This document shows positions 17,270 to 25,760 of a DNA stretch of 49,455 nucleotides, piece after piece. Origin of the DNA: UBA11373 sp046714175 (GTDB lineage: Bacteria > Actinomycetota > Acidimicrobiia > Spongiisociales > UBA11373). Under the pieces are notes generated by a model. The model saw nothing but the letters and a program-made list of their open reading frames with translations, made no database searches and had not been told where the DNA came from. The stretch is taken from NCBI GenBank assembly GCA_046714175.1, contig JBKKBI010000073.1:1-49455 (forward strand), given 5' to 3'. A program made the position numbers and the translations under genes. Within the stretch, counting starts at the first letter, position 1; each line of letters opens with the position of its first letter.

Positions 17270-18568
17270 GTGCTGCTCTCCTCCGTCACCCTTTCCCAGC
17301 TCGAGCTGCGACTTGGTGCTGACGGCCCGCGATCGCGGGTGATCGCGTTCCCGGTCGACCTCGACCCGCTCGACCTGGTGCGAGCGGGTGCCGCCGCGGC
17401 GGGCTTTGCCGGCTACTTTTCGTCTCCAGCCGGACGCGACATCGGGGCCGTGGGTTCCGCGTATCGCTTTAGCGCGTCGGGGCCCGATCGCCTGTCCCAG
17501 ATCGACGCCGCGCTGGCGGGCATCGATCCCGGCGCCCCCGTCATGATCGGGTTCGGGTTTGGCGACGAGAGGTCGGAGCGGGGACCGTGGCACGGGTTTC
17601 CGGCGGCGGCTGCGGTGGTCCCGGAGGTGGCGGTGGTGCGCAACGGCGGGATGTCGCAGCTGGTTGTCACCCTTTCCCCGGGAACAGACGGCAGGGGAGC
17701 GCTCGCCCTGCTGTCGTCCCTGCAGAGACCCGAACCGGCCGGCGCCGGAGGCGACAGGGACGAGGCGGTCGAGGACCATCCCAACCCAGTCGATTACATC
17801 GGCTGGGTCGATGAGGCAGTGGCCGCGATCCGATCGGGACCAGTCGACAAGGTGGTGTTGGCGCGTTCGGTGGTCGTGCGGCGCGCCCGCTCCATCGACG
17901 CCTTCGCGGTGGTGAGTCGGTTGCGCGATGCCCATCCCGGATCGTGGGTGTATGGATGGCAGGAAGGAGATGCGAGTTTCATCGGGGCCAGTCCGGAGTT
18001 GCTCGTGGCCCGCCGCGGAGCGCACGCCCACCTCAGCCCGTTGGCCGGCTCCGCGCCCCGCGGGGCGGATCCGGAGCAGGATCGGAGGATCGGTGAGGCG
18101 CTGCTCTCCAGTTCCAAGGATCGCGCCGAGCACGAAATGGTCGTGGTCGATGCACTGCAACGGCTGCAGCCGCTGGTGCACGGTCTGCAGCGCGCACCGA
18201 CCCCGGAGCTGCATCGCTTCGCCTCGGTGCAACACCTGGCCACCCTGATAACCGGGACCACGACCGCCCGGGTACTGCAGCTGGCGGAGGCGTTGCACCC
18301 CACCGCCGCAGTTGGCGGTGTGCCCCGATCTAGCGCCGTGGACCTCATCACCCGCCTCGAAAGCCTGGAGCGCGGGTGGTATGCCGGCGGCATCGGGTTG
18401 GTGGAACCGGGAGGCGACGGCGAGATCGCACTTGGACTGCGCTGCGCCCTGGTGCGCGCAGACACCGCGGTCACATTCGCCGGCTGCGGCATCGTCGCCG
18501 ACAGCAACCCGGCCGCCGAACTCGAGGAGACCCGCCTGAAGCTGCGGCCGGTCTTGGAGGCGTTGTAG
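17270..18568 (+). CDS. menF: Isochorismate synthase
   Basis: The 432-residue chorismate-utilising enzyme converts chorismate to isochorismate, the first committed step of menaquinone synthesis. The conserved C-terminal half is clear: KVVLARSVVVRRAR, GASPELLVARRG, PLAGSAPRGADPEQD, LLSSSKDRAEHEMVVVDAL, LHPTAAVGGVPR and GWYAGGIGLVEPGGDGEIAL, ending in FAGCGIVADSNPAAELEETRLK. These residues form the Mg2+ and chorismate site of MenF/EntC/DhbC. Linkage with menD, menA, menB and menE favours MenF over a siderophore function. The N-terminal part is less conserved, as usual. It converges on menD with a 48-nt gap. Confidence 0.92.
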   Translation: MLLSSVTLSQLELRLGADGPRSRVIAFPVDLDPLDLVRAGAAAAGFAGYFSSPAGRDIGAVGSAYRFSASGPDRLSQIDAALAGIDPGAPVMIGFGFGDERSERGPWHGFPAAAAVVPEVAVVRNGGMSQLVVTLSPGTDGRGALALLSSLQRPEPAGAGGDRDEAVEDHPNPVDYIGWVDEAVAAIRSGPVDKVVLARSVVVRRARSIDAFAVVSRLRDAHPGSWVYGWQEGDASFIGASPELLVARRGAHAHLSPLAGSAPRGADPEQDRRIGEALLSSSKDRAEHEMVVVDALQRLQPLVHGLQRAPTPELHRFASVQHLATLITGTTTARVLQLAEALHPTAAVGGVPRSSAVDLITRLESLERGWYAGGIGLVEPGGDGEIALGLRCALVRADTAVTFAGCGIVADSNPAAELEETRLKLRPVLEAL

Positions 18569-18616
18569 CCGGCGATGGGCGGGAGCCCGGAGACCGTCTG
18601 GTGACGGGTCGGTCCC

Positions 18617-20299
18617 TCAACCCAAGGCTTGGGCTACTGCTGCCCGCAACTCCCGATGCAGTTGGGCGTTCTCGGCGCGGTCGGTACGGAGGACCACGAC
18701 CCTGGGACCGGCGATCGGTGCCGCTACCGACTCTGCCAGTTGTTCGCGAGTGGTGATGGTCTCGGCGTGGATCCCAAAGCCCGCCACGACCCGGGCCAGG
18801 TCGAGACCGTGCGGGGTGCCCCAGTGCCGTTCGAAGTGGGGGTGCCCGGCCTGGGGGAGAAGGTGAAAGATCCCTCCGCCGTCGTTGTTCACCGCCACAA
18901 CGGTGATGGGTGTACCGAGCCGTGCTGCGGTGGCGAGAGCGCCGATGTCGTGCAGCATCGAGAGGTCGCCCGCCAGCGCCACCGTCGCCACGCCCGACAC
19001 CATTGCCGAGCCGAAGGCGGTCGAGAGGAACCCGTCGATCCCGTTGGCGCCCCGATTCGCCAGCACACGGATCCGCTGCGCCGTCGGGAGCATCGTCGCG
19101 TCGAGGTCCCTGATCGGCATGGATGACGCCACCCAGAGCACCGCGGGATCGGGGAGTGCCGCGGACACGATGCGGGCGATGGCCGGTTCGTTGGGGAAGG
19201 TTGCCGCGTCCAACACGCCTGCGATCGCCGCGGCGGCCGCGGCGTCGGCATGCCGCCACTGCTCCAGCCAAGCGGTATCCGCCGGATCGGCCGCCGCCGC
19301 AGCCAGAGCCTGCAGCGTCGAGCCGACGGCGGAGCGAAGGATCGGGTCGGCAGTACCGGTCGGGTCGCGCAGTCCTGCCGGTGCGACGAACACCTGGGGG
19401 AGGTCCCGGTGAGAGGCGAGAAACTCGGCGCATGGCTTGCTGGTCGGGATCGCCCCGAAACGCACCACCGCCTCCACCCCGCTCCGCTCCAGGTATCCCC
19501 CCCAGCCAAGGGCATCGGAGGCGTGCAGCACTCGGCCGAGATCGTGGGGTCCGGCGCGCAACCCGCTCAGCGGGTCGGCCAGGATTGGCCACCCCAGTGC
19601 CGCGGCCAGGGTGGCTGTCGCCGCCGGCACCCCCGTCCCATCCTCAGGACCCGCCATGATGACTCCGCGGCGCCCGGCGATGCGGGCGGCGGCGGCGCCG
19701 ACCGCAGCGAGATCCGGTTCGGGTTCGGAGTTGACTCCACTCCCGGGCATGTCGCCGGTGAGCGGTCGCACCGCTGCAATGGGCATGAGGGGTTCGTCGA
19801 AGCGCAGGTTGAGATGCACCGGACCCGACGGGGCGCCTATCGCCTCGCGCCACAGTCGGACCGCCAGGGGGAGCGCCGCGGAGGCGTCGGCGGGCGGCTC
19901 CAGGTCGAGGGACAGCTTTACCGAAGGTCCGAAGAGGTTCGCCTGGTCGATCGTCTGCGGGGCGCCCACCCCGCGCAAGCGGAGCGGGCGGTCGGCGGTG
20001 ATCGCGATCAAAGGGACGCGGCCCTCGATGGCCTCAGCCAGCGCCGGATGCAATTCGGCTGCCGCCGTCCCCGAGGTGGTGACGATCACCACCGGGGCAC
20101 CGGTGGTCCGGGCAATCCCCAGAGCGAAGAACGCCGAGGACCGCTCGTCGTGGTGCGACCAATCAGAGATCGCAGAATCGGCCAGGGCGAGAGAGAGGGG
20201 CGTGTTACGCGATCCCGGTGTCACGCAGGCATGCCGCACTCCGAGCCGATGTAAGGCGTCGATCAGGGTGACGGAAAACGCGGCATTGCGGTCGGGCAC
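18617..20299 (-). CDS. menD: 2-succinyl-5-enolpyruvyl-6-hydroxy-3-cyclohexene-1-carboxylate synthase
   Basis: The 560-residue thiamine-diphosphate enzyme condenses isochorismate with 2-oxoglutarate. The N-terminal pyrimidine-binding domain has GVRHACVTPGSRNTPL, the ...WSHHDERSSAFFALGIAR segment with the catalytic-type Glu, and VVIVTTSGTAAAELHPA. The C-terminal ThDP domain has ANRGANGIDGF and the metal-binding ALAGDLSMLHDIGAL to NNDGGGIF. The GTG at 20299 is 8 nt after TAACCT on the minus strand, so it seems leaderless. It is transcribed in the same direction as menB-menA upstream but has its own promoter. Confidence 0.93.
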   Translation of the reverse strand: MPDRNAAFSVTLIDALHRLGVRHACVTPGSRNTPLSLALADSAISDWSHHDERSSAFFALGIARTTGAPVVIVTTSGTAAAELHPALAEAIEGRVPLIAITADRPLRLRGVGAPQTIDQANLFGPSVKLSLDLEPPADASAALPLAVRLWREAIGAPSGPVHLNLRFDEPLMPIAAVRPLTGDMPGSGVNSEPEPDLAAVGAAAARIAGRRGVIMAGPEDGTGVPAATATLAAALGWPILADPLSGLRAGPHDLGRVLHASDALGWGGYLERSGVEAVVRFGAIPTSKPCAEFLASHRDLPQVFVAPAGLRDPTGTADPILRSAVGSTLQALAAAAADPADTAWLEQWRHADAAAAAAIAGVLDAATFPNEPAIARIVSAALPDPAVLWVASSMPIRDLDATMLPTAQRIRVLANRGANGIDGFLSTAFGSAMVSGVATVALAGDLSMLHDIGALATAARLGTPITVVAVNNDGGGIFHLLPQAGHPHFERHWGTPHGLDLARVVAGFGIHAETITTREQLAESVAAPIAGPRVVVLRTDRAENAQLHRELRAAVAQALG

Positions 20300-20307
20300 G
20301 TGAGGAA

Positions 20308-20313
20308 AGGTTA
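20308..20313 (-). promoter_or_regulatory. -10 hexamer TAACCT of leaderless menD
   Basis: Minus-strand TAACCT is separated from the GTG at 20299 by 8 nt. It directly abuts the heptad array that begins at 20314. Confidence 0.5.
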
Positions 20314-20340
20314 GAGGAGAGACGACTGACGATTGACCGG
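20314..20340 (+). repeat. Heptad array, unit GACGAYT-like (about 4 copies)
   Basis: Degenerate 7-bp units lie immediately upstream of the menD -10 hexamer. Confidence 0.5.
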
Positions 20341-20390
20341 CCCCCTCCGCTTCTCCCCGCAGAGGGAGTACGGCGAAGCCGGGAGGGGGG
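20341..20390. repeat. REP-like GC-rich inverted repeat
   Basis: CCCCCTCC+GCTTC on the left pairs with GAAGC+GGAGGGGG on the right, with a two-base bulge. A smaller CTCCC/GGGAG hairpin sits in the loop. It fills the gap between menA and menD. A shorter relative is found inside menE at 24458-24482. Confidence 0.5.
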
Positions 20391-20443
20391 AGTGTCCCTG
20401 AGGTGGTTGCGGCGCGCGATTTCCCCCTCCGGCCTGCCTGCTC

Positions 20444-21313
20444 TTACAACGCGGCTCCGACTCCGAGCAGGAGTCCCACTACGAAGTGCAGCCTGGCTGT
20501 CATGCGGAGTGCGGCGATCAGCTCTGGGCCGGACACTTTGGTTCCCACTGCCCGGATCGGAGCGATCGCCAGGGGTACCGCCGCCAGGCCGATCAGCGTC
20601 GGGCGGGGGGTGAGTGCGGCGATGGCGAACCCGGCCACCAAAGCGAACGCGCCCCACAGCAACCCGGCAAAGAAGACTCGGGTGCGGTCTCGCCCGAGCA
20701 CCACCGCCAGCGTGCGCTTTCCCACCGTGCGATCGATCTCCATATCGCGCACGTTGTTGACCACCAGGATCGCGGTGGCCAGGAGTCCTACCGGTACCGC
20801 GAGTAGCCACGCGGCTCCGGTGGCGTGGGCATCGTGCACATACCGGCTCCCCACGACAGCGACAGGCCCGAAGAAGCCGAACACGAACACCTCACCGAGT
20901 CCTCGATAGCCGTAGGGCCACGGTCCGCCCGTGTAGGCGAGGAGGGCAACGATCGCCGCCACTCCGATAGCGATGATCGGCCAGCCTGAGATGGTTGCGA
21001 GGTAGGCACCACCAGCCCCGGCCACGACGACCACCGCGGCGGTGGCGGTCCATACCTGGCGGGCGGAAAGCAAACCGGCCGCGACCACCCGCACCGGGCC
21101 GACCCGATCCGGGCCATCGGCGCCGCGTCGGGCGTCAGAGGCGTCGTTCGCCAGGTTGACCGCCACGTTCAACAGGACCGCGGTGATCAGTGTGGCGGCG
21201 AACGCATCGAATCGAAACACCCGGTCGCCGGCGGCGAGTCCCGAGCCCACCAGCACCGGAGCCACTGAGGCGAGCAGGGTGGCGGGCCGCGCCGCCGCCA
21301 GCCACAGGTTCAC
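20444..21313 (-). CDS. menA: 1,4-dihydroxy-2-naphthoate polyprenyltransferase
   Basis: The 289-residue UbiA-superfamily membrane protein has about eight hydrophobic helices. The two Asp-rich Mg2+/prenyl-diphosphate motifs are NLANDASDARRGADGPDR near the N-terminus and DMEIDRTVGKRTLAV in the middle. It attaches the polyprenyl tail to DHNA in the membrane. The GTG start overlaps the menB stop (GTGA), so translation is coupled to menB. The MenA identity is supported by synteny with menB, menD, menE and menF. A second UbiA-like protein lies next to menG, so other substrates cannot be fully excluded. Confidence 0.9.
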   Translation of the reverse strand: MNLWLAAARPATLLASVAPVLVGSGLAAGDRVFRFDAFAATLITAVLLNVAVNLANDASDARRGADGPDRVGPVRVVAAGLLSARQVWTATAAVVVVAGAGGAYLATISGWPIIAIGVAAIVALLAYTGGPWPYGYRGLGEVFVFGFFGPVAVVGSRYVHDAHATGAAWLLAVPVGLLATAILVVNNVRDMEIDRTVGKRTLAVVLGRDRTRVFFAGLLWGAFALVAGFAIAALTPRPTLIGLAAVPLAIAPIRAVGTKVSGPELIAALRMTARLHFVVGLLLGVGAAL

Positions 21314-22128
21314 GGCAGGCGGGGAAACTTGCCGAAGTCGGGGGACCGCTTCTCGTTGAACGCGTTACGCCCTTCTTGTGCCTCCTCCGACATGTAAAAG
21401 AGGAGGGTGGCGTCACCGGCAAACTGCTGCTGCCCGGAGAGGCCATCACCGGCGGCATTGATTGCCGCCTTCATCATCCGTATCGCCAGCGGAGACTTCT
21501 CCAGGATCTCGCGTGCCCAGCCAACGGTCTCGGTCTCCAGATCGGCGAGGGCAACCACTTTGTTGACCATGCCCATCGCGTAGGCCTCCGCGGCCGTGTA
21601 CTGCCGGCACAGGTACCAGATCTCCCGCGCCCGCTTGTCACCCACCATCCGCGCCAGGAGTCCGGCGCCGTAGCCGCCATCGAATGAACCCACTTTGGGG
21701 CCGGTCTGGCCGAATACCGCGTTGTCGGCGGCGATGGTGAGATCGCACACCAGGTGAAGGATGTGCCCTCCCCCGATTGCGTACCCGGCCACCATGGCGA
21801 TGATCGGCTTGGGCAGGCGCCGCATCTGCACCTGCAGGTCCAGGACATTCAGCCGTGGCGTCCCCTGGGGGTCGAGGTAGCCGGCGTCGCCGCGGATCTT
21901 CTGGTCGCCGCCCGAACAGAACGCCTCGGTGCCCTCGCCGGTGAGGATGATCACCCCGACATCGGGGTCATTGCGGGCGACCTCGAAGGCAGCGCTCAGC
22001 TCGAACAGGGTGGTGGGTCGGAAAGCGTTGCGCACCTCGGGCCGGGCGATCGTGATTTTGGCGATCCCGGCAACCGTCTCGTAACGGATGTCGGTGTAGG
22101 AGCCGGCGGCAGTCCAGGACAGGGGCAT
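21310..22128 (-). CDS. menB: 1,4-dihydroxy-2-naphthoyl-CoA synthase
   Basis: The 272-residue crotonase-fold enzyme cyclises o-succinylbenzoyl-CoA. MenB hallmarks are present: the Y-D-I-R-Y-E N-terminal element, PEVRNAFRPTTLFEL, CSGGDQKIRGDAGY, AMVAGYAIGGGHILHLVCDL, FGQTGPKVGSFDGGYGAGLL and the C-terminal LLFYMSEEAQEGRNAFNEKR. The ATG at 22128 is chosen because the family starts near this point, and because TAGCCT (minus strand, 22139-22144) is 10 nt upstream; the longer frame runs through repeat DNA. It is the first gene of a menB-menA pair. Confidence 0.93.
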   Translation of the reverse strand: MPLSWTAAGSYTDIRYETVAGIAKITIARPEVRNAFRPTTLFELSAAFEVARNDPDVGVIILTGEGTEAFCSGGDQKIRGDAGYLDPQGTPRLNVLDLQVQMRRLPKPIIAMVAGYAIGGGHILHLVCDLTIAADNAVFGQTGPKVGSFDGGYGAGLLARMVGDKRAREIWYLCRQYTAAEAYAMGMVNKVVALADLETETVGWAREILEKSPLAIRMMKAAINAAGDGLSGQQQFAGDATLLFYMSEEAQEGRNAFNEKRSPDFGKFPRLP

Positions 22129-22138
22129 TGGCGGGGAA

Positions 22139-22144
22139 AGGCTA
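22139..22144 (-). promoter_or_regulatory. -10 hexamer TAGCCT of menB
   Basis: The minus-strand TAGCCT lies 10 nt before the menB ATG, and its outer half is the first unit of the heptad array at 22141-22175. Confidence 0.45.
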
Positions 22145-22175
22145 CCCGCTTCCCGGTTCCCGCCTCCCGCCCCGG
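22141..22175 (+). repeat. Heptad array, unit GCYTCCC (5 copies)
   Basis: Five consecutive units of the type G-S-Y-W/Y-C-C-C with period 7 lie between divergent menB and the next kinase gene and supply part of the menB -10 hexamer. Between 22176 and 22282 I see only an AT-richer patch (TTTTTCTTAAATC, 22242-22254) that may belong to the rightward promoter. Confidence 0.65.
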
Positions 22176-22282
22176 GAAGCCGTTGGCTGGCGGCGGTCAG
22201 CCCGAGCGGCCCCAACCCGAATGGCCGAGGCGCCGCCGGACCTTTTTCTTAAATCTCCCTCCGGGATGCCGATACCTCCACC

Positions 22283-23725
22283 TTGCCCCCCACTCAGGTC
22301 CTTCCAGTCCGCTCGGCGAGCCCGGTGTGGCGGGCGGCGGCGTTGCTCACCCTGGCCGGCGCAGTCGCGCTGGGGGCGGCGGCGATGGTGCACCAGCGAG
22401 CATCGAGCCGGCCGATCGGCGAGGGGGCGCTGTTCCAGCTCGAGGCCGCGGCCGCGCAGGCCGAGTTCGCAACGACTGGCGATCCCGCATCGGCGGTGCG
22501 GCGAATCCGCAACCACCTTGACATCGAAGCGGTCGGTCTGGTCGCGCCCAACGGAACCTATCTGGCCGCCACCAGCGACTCGCTGGTCGGAGGCCTGGAG
22601 ACGGATCCCTTTCTGGTCGGGCTGATCTCGTCGGGCTCGTTTGGCGCCATCGCTGGCCCGGCTCCGGTACCGATTGCCATCGACAGTGTCGAAGAGTGGC
22701 CTCAGGGAGCGATCCTGTATCGGGTACTGCAACCGCTCGCCGACGGGAACGCGCTCGTACTCCACTACGACATCTCCCAGCTGCTGGCCCGGCGAGCCGG
22801 CAGCACTGGCGTGCAGCCGTTCACCCTGCAGGCTGGAGCCGGTGCTGCGCTGCTCGTACTGCTCACGGTGATCCTGTGGTCGGCCCGCCGCGCCGCCAAC
22901 CGCCGCATCCACCAGCACCAGGCCAAAGCGCTGCGCCTGGCGGAACGGGCGGTCGAGTTGGAGCGCCTCAACGTGCAACTCGATCAGGCACGCGCCGACG
23001 CCGAGCGTGCCCTGGCTCTGGCCGAGGAGACCAACCGGATCCGAAGCGACTTCGTGATGATGATCAACCACGAACTCCGGACGCCGCTCACCAGCCTCAT
23101 CACGGGCACGGACCTGCTGCGTCAGGAGTCGGTGGACCAGGGGGACCGGGATCGCTTGCTGGCGGACATGTCCCGCGACGGGCGGCGCCTGCTGGGCCTG
23201 ATCGCCAACATCCTCGCCGTGGCTCGGATCGAGAACCGCGGTCTCGACTATCGGCTCCGGCCCACCACCGTGGAGAGCGTGCTCGCCGCAGTATCGGCGA
23301 CGTCTTCGGTACCGGCAGTGGTCGAGGACACTCCGGCGGCAGCGGTACTGACCGATCCCGATGGACTGGTGCATCTGCTGGTCTCGCTGGCGGAGAACGC
23401 TCGTACCCACGGCGCAGCCAATGTCGCCATTCGGATTGGGGAGACTCCACCCCATCCGGTGGTTCACGTCGTGGGTCGGCCGCCGGCGTCGGCCGTGTAC
23501 TTCTGCGTCGAGGACGACGGCCCCGGTATCGATCCAGCCTTCCTGCCCCGAGCCTTCGAGAAGTTCGAGAAATCGTCCTTCTCCGCCGGTACCGGTCTGG
23601 GTCTCTATGTCGCCCGGCTCATGGTGGAGGCGATCGAAGGGGCGATCCTGGTGAGCACCGGGCCACAGGGCACGGTCATGGCGGTAGCGGTGCCTCGCAC
23701 CAGCGTCGCCCAGGTGGCGGCATGA
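22283..23725 (+). CDS. Membrane sensor histidine kinase
   Basis: The 480-residue protein has a transmembrane helix near residues 15-37, an extracytoplasmic sensor region of about 140 residues, a second helix near 178-197 and a coiled-coil linker. A HisKA domain follows, with H263 in MMINHELRTPLTSL, and a HATPase domain (LAENARTHG, EDDGPGIDP, GTGLGLYVARLMVE). The TTG at 22283 is the first usable start; ATACC just upstream may be part of a -10. There is no adjacent response regulator. Its stop overlaps the start of a cupredoxin lipoprotein (ATGA), which suggests that the two act together, for instance in copper or redox sensing. Confidence 0.85.
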   Translation: MPPTQVLPVRSASPVWRAAALLTLAGAVALGAAAMVHQRASSRPIGEGALFQLEAAAAQAEFATTGDPASAVRRIRNHLDIEAVGLVAPNGTYLAATSDSLVGGLETDPFLVGLISSGSFGAIAGPAPVPIAIDSVEEWPQGAILYRVLQPLADGNALVLHYDISQLLARRAGSTGVQPFTLQAGAGAALLVLLTVILWSARRAANRRIHQHQAKALRLAERAVELERLNVQLDQARADAERALALAEETNRIRSDFVMMINHELRTPLTSLITGTDLLRQESVDQGDRDRLLADMSRDGRRLLGLIANILAVARIENRGLDYRLRPTTVESVLAAVSATSSVPAVVEDTPAAAVLTDPDGLVHLLVSLAENARTHGAANVAIRIGETPPHPVVHVVGRPPASAVYFCVEDDGPGIDPAFLPRAFEKFEKSSFSAGTGLGLYVARLMVEAIEGAILVSTGPQGTVMAVAVPRTSVAQVAA

Positions 23726-24099
23726 AGCGCACGTGCGTCGCTCTGGTGCTTCTCCTCGGCTCGTGCGGTCAGGAGGGCCCCGCGGTCTCGGCGACTGCGG
23801 TGGCGCTCACCGAGGGCTCGATCACGGTCGCATCGCCGCGCCTGATCGTGGGCGAGGTGGCCCTACAGATCGCCAATGTCGGCGAGTTCTCCCACACTCT
23901 GGTGGTCACCGACGACGCCGGGGTGGTGGTAGCTGCCTCGGGGCTGATCGCGCCCGGTGTCACCAGCACCATGGATGTGCTGCTGCTCCCGGGCGGCTAC
24001 CAGTTTTCATGCCGCATCGTCTCCTCCGGCCCCGACGGCGCGGTGTTCGACCACTATCAGTTGGGAATGCGAGCGCACGTCGCCGCCGAGGAAGGCTGA
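23722..24099 (+). CDS. Cupredoxin-like lipoprotein
   Basis: The 125-residue protein begins with a signal peptide ending in the lipobox LLGSC, so it should be lipid-anchored outside the membrane. The rest is one cupredoxin-like beta domain with the potential type-1 copper ligands His (EFSHTLVV), Cys (YQFSC), His and Met (DHYQLGM). The Cys-His interval is longer than in plastocyanin. It overlaps the preceding kinase gene by 4 nt. Electron transfer or delivery of a copper or redox signal to the kinase is possible; copper binding is inferred. Confidence 0.75.
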   Translation: MKRTCVALVLLLGSCGQEGPAVSATAVALTEGSITVASPRLIVGEVALQIANVGEFSHTLVVTDDAGVVVAASGLIAPGVTSTMDVLLLPGGYQFSCRIVSSGPDGAVFDHYQLGMRAHVAAEEG

Positions 24100-24113
24100 C
24101 GTTCTGCGGCGGT

Positions 24114-24119
24114 TAGCGT
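24114..24119 (+). promoter_or_regulatory. -10 hexamer TAGCGT of leaderless menE
   Basis: TAGCGT ends 6 nt before the GTG at 24126. No Shine-Dalgarno sequence is present. Confidence 0.5.
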
Positions 24120-24125
24120 GCGGTC

Positions 24126-25445
24126 GTGGATTGGTTGCGCACTGCCGCCGCGTCCCGCCCCGAGGCGCCTGCAGTCATCACTCCGGAACACTCATACACG
24201 TACGCCGACCTCGACCGCGCCGCGGATTCCGTTGCGGACATCGTCGCCCATAGCAACCTCGGCGATGCCGCCGTGGCGTTTTGGGGGGAGCGTGACCTTG
24301 CCACCGTCGCCGCGGTCTGGGGTATCCCCCGAGCCGGAGCCACCGCCGTGGCGATCGATCCCGCCTTGGCCCCAGCCGAATCGATGCGCCTCACCGGACT
24401 CGCCGGTGCGCGCGGGTTGTGGGCGATGCCACCCGATGGGATCGACGGGTTGTTGCGCCCCTCCTCGCCTCGAAGGGAGGGGGGCGGCGGCGGGTCGCAC
24501 CCGGGAACGCCGGGAGAGAACCCGCATTACATCGTCTTCACCTCCGGTTCCGACGGGCCCCGCAAGGGGGTGATCCTCACAGCCGCCAACATCGCGGCCG
24601 CGGTCACGGCCTCGCAGGAGCGTCTGGGGAACGGTCCCGACGACTCGTGGCTGGCGGTGCTTCCGCTGTTCCATATCGGGGGGCTGTCGATCCTGTGGCG
24701 CCAGGCGGCCCAGGCAGCCCCGGTCGTGCTGGAAGCGGCGTTCGATCCCGTGCGGACGGCGTCCCTGTTGCCATCCGTGGCCTTTGTCTCCGTGGTCCCC
24801 ACGATGCTACGCAGGGTGCTCGCCGTCGGAGCCCGCGGTGGTGGGGCGTTGCGCGGCGTACTGGTGGGCGGCGGTCCCGTCGACGCCGACCTGATGCGGG
24901 AAGCGATCACCGCCGGCATCCCGGCATTACAGACCTACGGGATGACCGAGACCTGTTCCCAGGTGGCGACTGTGGCTCCGGGAGATGCCACCCGCGATCT
25001 CGGCACCGCGGGACGACCGCTCCGGGGCGCCGAGGTGGCGATCCGAAGCGATGGTCGGATCCAGGTGCGGGGGGCGATGGTCTCTCCGGGATACCTGGGG
25101 GAGTCACCCCACGATGATGAGTGGTTCGTCACCGGAGATCGGGGGTCATGGGATGAGTCCGGACGGCTCATCGTGCACGGGCGCAGCGATGCCGTCATTG
25201 TGAGCGGCGGGGAGAACGTCACTCCGGCCATTGTGGAGCAAGAGTTACGAGCCATCCCCGGGGTCGTGGACACGCGGGTATTCGGCGAACCCGATCCGGA
25301 GTGGGGCCGGCGGGTAGTCGCCGAAGTCGTCTTGGCGGGGACCACGATCGAGGAGGTGGCGATGCTGGCCCGAGCCCGATTGGCCCCTGCGGAGGTGCCC
25401 CGGGAGTGGCGGGTGGTCGGTGCCGTCACCGCAAAGCTGGATTGA
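24126..25445 (+). CDS. menE: o-Succinylbenzoate-CoA ligase
   Basis: The 439-residue ANL-superfamily ligase activates o-succinylbenzoate for MenB. Motifs in order: the P-loop YIVFTSGSDGPRKGVIL, PLFHIGGLSILWR, GVLVGGGPVDADL, LQTYGMTETCSQV, EWFVTGDRG, HGRSDAVIVSGGENVTP and a short C-terminal AKLD with the catalytic-type Lys. The N-terminal domain is compact, as in MenE. Just before the P-loop an in-frame GC hairpin (24458-24482) encodes a Pro/Arg/Gly-rich insert that looks like recent repeat DNA. It converges on the RRM gene through a terminator. Confidence 0.9.
   Translation: MDWLRTAAASRPEAPAVITPEHSYTYADLDRAADSVADIVAHSNLGDAAVAFWGERDLATVAAVWGIPRAGATAVAIDPALAPAESMRLTGLAGARGLWAMPPDGIDGLLRPSSPRREGGGGGSHPGTPGENPHYIVFTSGSDGPRKGVILTAANIAAAVTASQERLGNGPDDSWLAVLPLFHIGGLSILWRQAAQAAPVVLEAAFDPVRTASLLPSVAFVSVVPTMLRRVLAVGARGGGALRGVLVGGGPVDADLMREAITAGIPALQTYGMTETCSQVATVAPGDATRDLGTAGRPLRGAEVAIRSDGRIQVRGAMVSPGYLGESPHDDEWFVTGDRGSWDESGRLIVHGRSDAVIVSGGENVTPAIVEQELRAIPGVVDTRVFGEPDPEWGRRVVAEVVLAGTTIEEVAMLARARLAPAEVPREWRVVGAVTAKLD
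24458..24482. repeat. In-frame GC-rich hairpin inside menE
   Basis: CCCCTCC+TCG pairs with CGA+GGAGGGG around CCT, with a two-base bulge. It resembles the REP-like element at 20341-20390 and encodes a low-complexity segment that interrupts the region just before the ATP-binding loop. Confidence 0.45.
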
Positions 25446-25455
25446 CCCCAGACGC

Positions 25456-25492
25456 GACCGACCGCCCGGGCAGAAGCCACGGGCGGTCGGTC
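25456..25492. terminator. Terminator between convergent menE and RRM genes
   Basis: GACCGACCGCCCG pairs perfectly (13 bp) with CGGGCGGTCGGTC across an 11-nt loop. It is positioned to end both transcripts. Confidence 0.7.
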
Positions 25493-25511
25493 AGATGGTT
25501 GGGGGCTGGGA

Positions 25512-25760
25512 CTACCGCTTTTCGCGGGGCCGAGCCTCGTTGACATTGAGCTTACGACCGGAGAAGTCGTAGCCATCGAGTGCCTCGATCGCCTTACGCC
25601 CATCGGCGTCCGGCATCTCGACGAACCCGAATCCACGGGGGCGTCCCGTCTCGCGGTCGGTGATAACCGAGGCCCGCTCGACGGTGCCGTACTTACCGAA
25701 CAGCGCCTCCAGCTCGTCCCCGTTGGTGGAATAGGGCAGATTCCCTACATAGATATTCAT
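25512..25760 (-). CDS. Small RNA-binding protein with one RRM domain
   Basis: The 82-residue protein is a single RNA-recognition motif: RNP2 is IYVGNL at residues 3-8 and RNP1 is RGFGFVEM in the middle. A short basic C-terminal tail follows (NEARPREKR). Proteins of this size bind single-stranded RNA; in cyanobacteria relatives are cold-inducible, but the role in Actinobacteria is unclear. The ATG at 25760 has AAAGGG upstream at good spacing. The 5' leader is about 100 nt and contains a hairpin, which hints at regulation of the mRNA. Confidence 0.9.
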   Translation of the reverse strand: MNIYVGNLPYSTNGDELEALFGKYGTVERASVITDRETGRPRGFGFVEMPDADGRKAIEALDGYDFSGRKLNVNEARPREKR

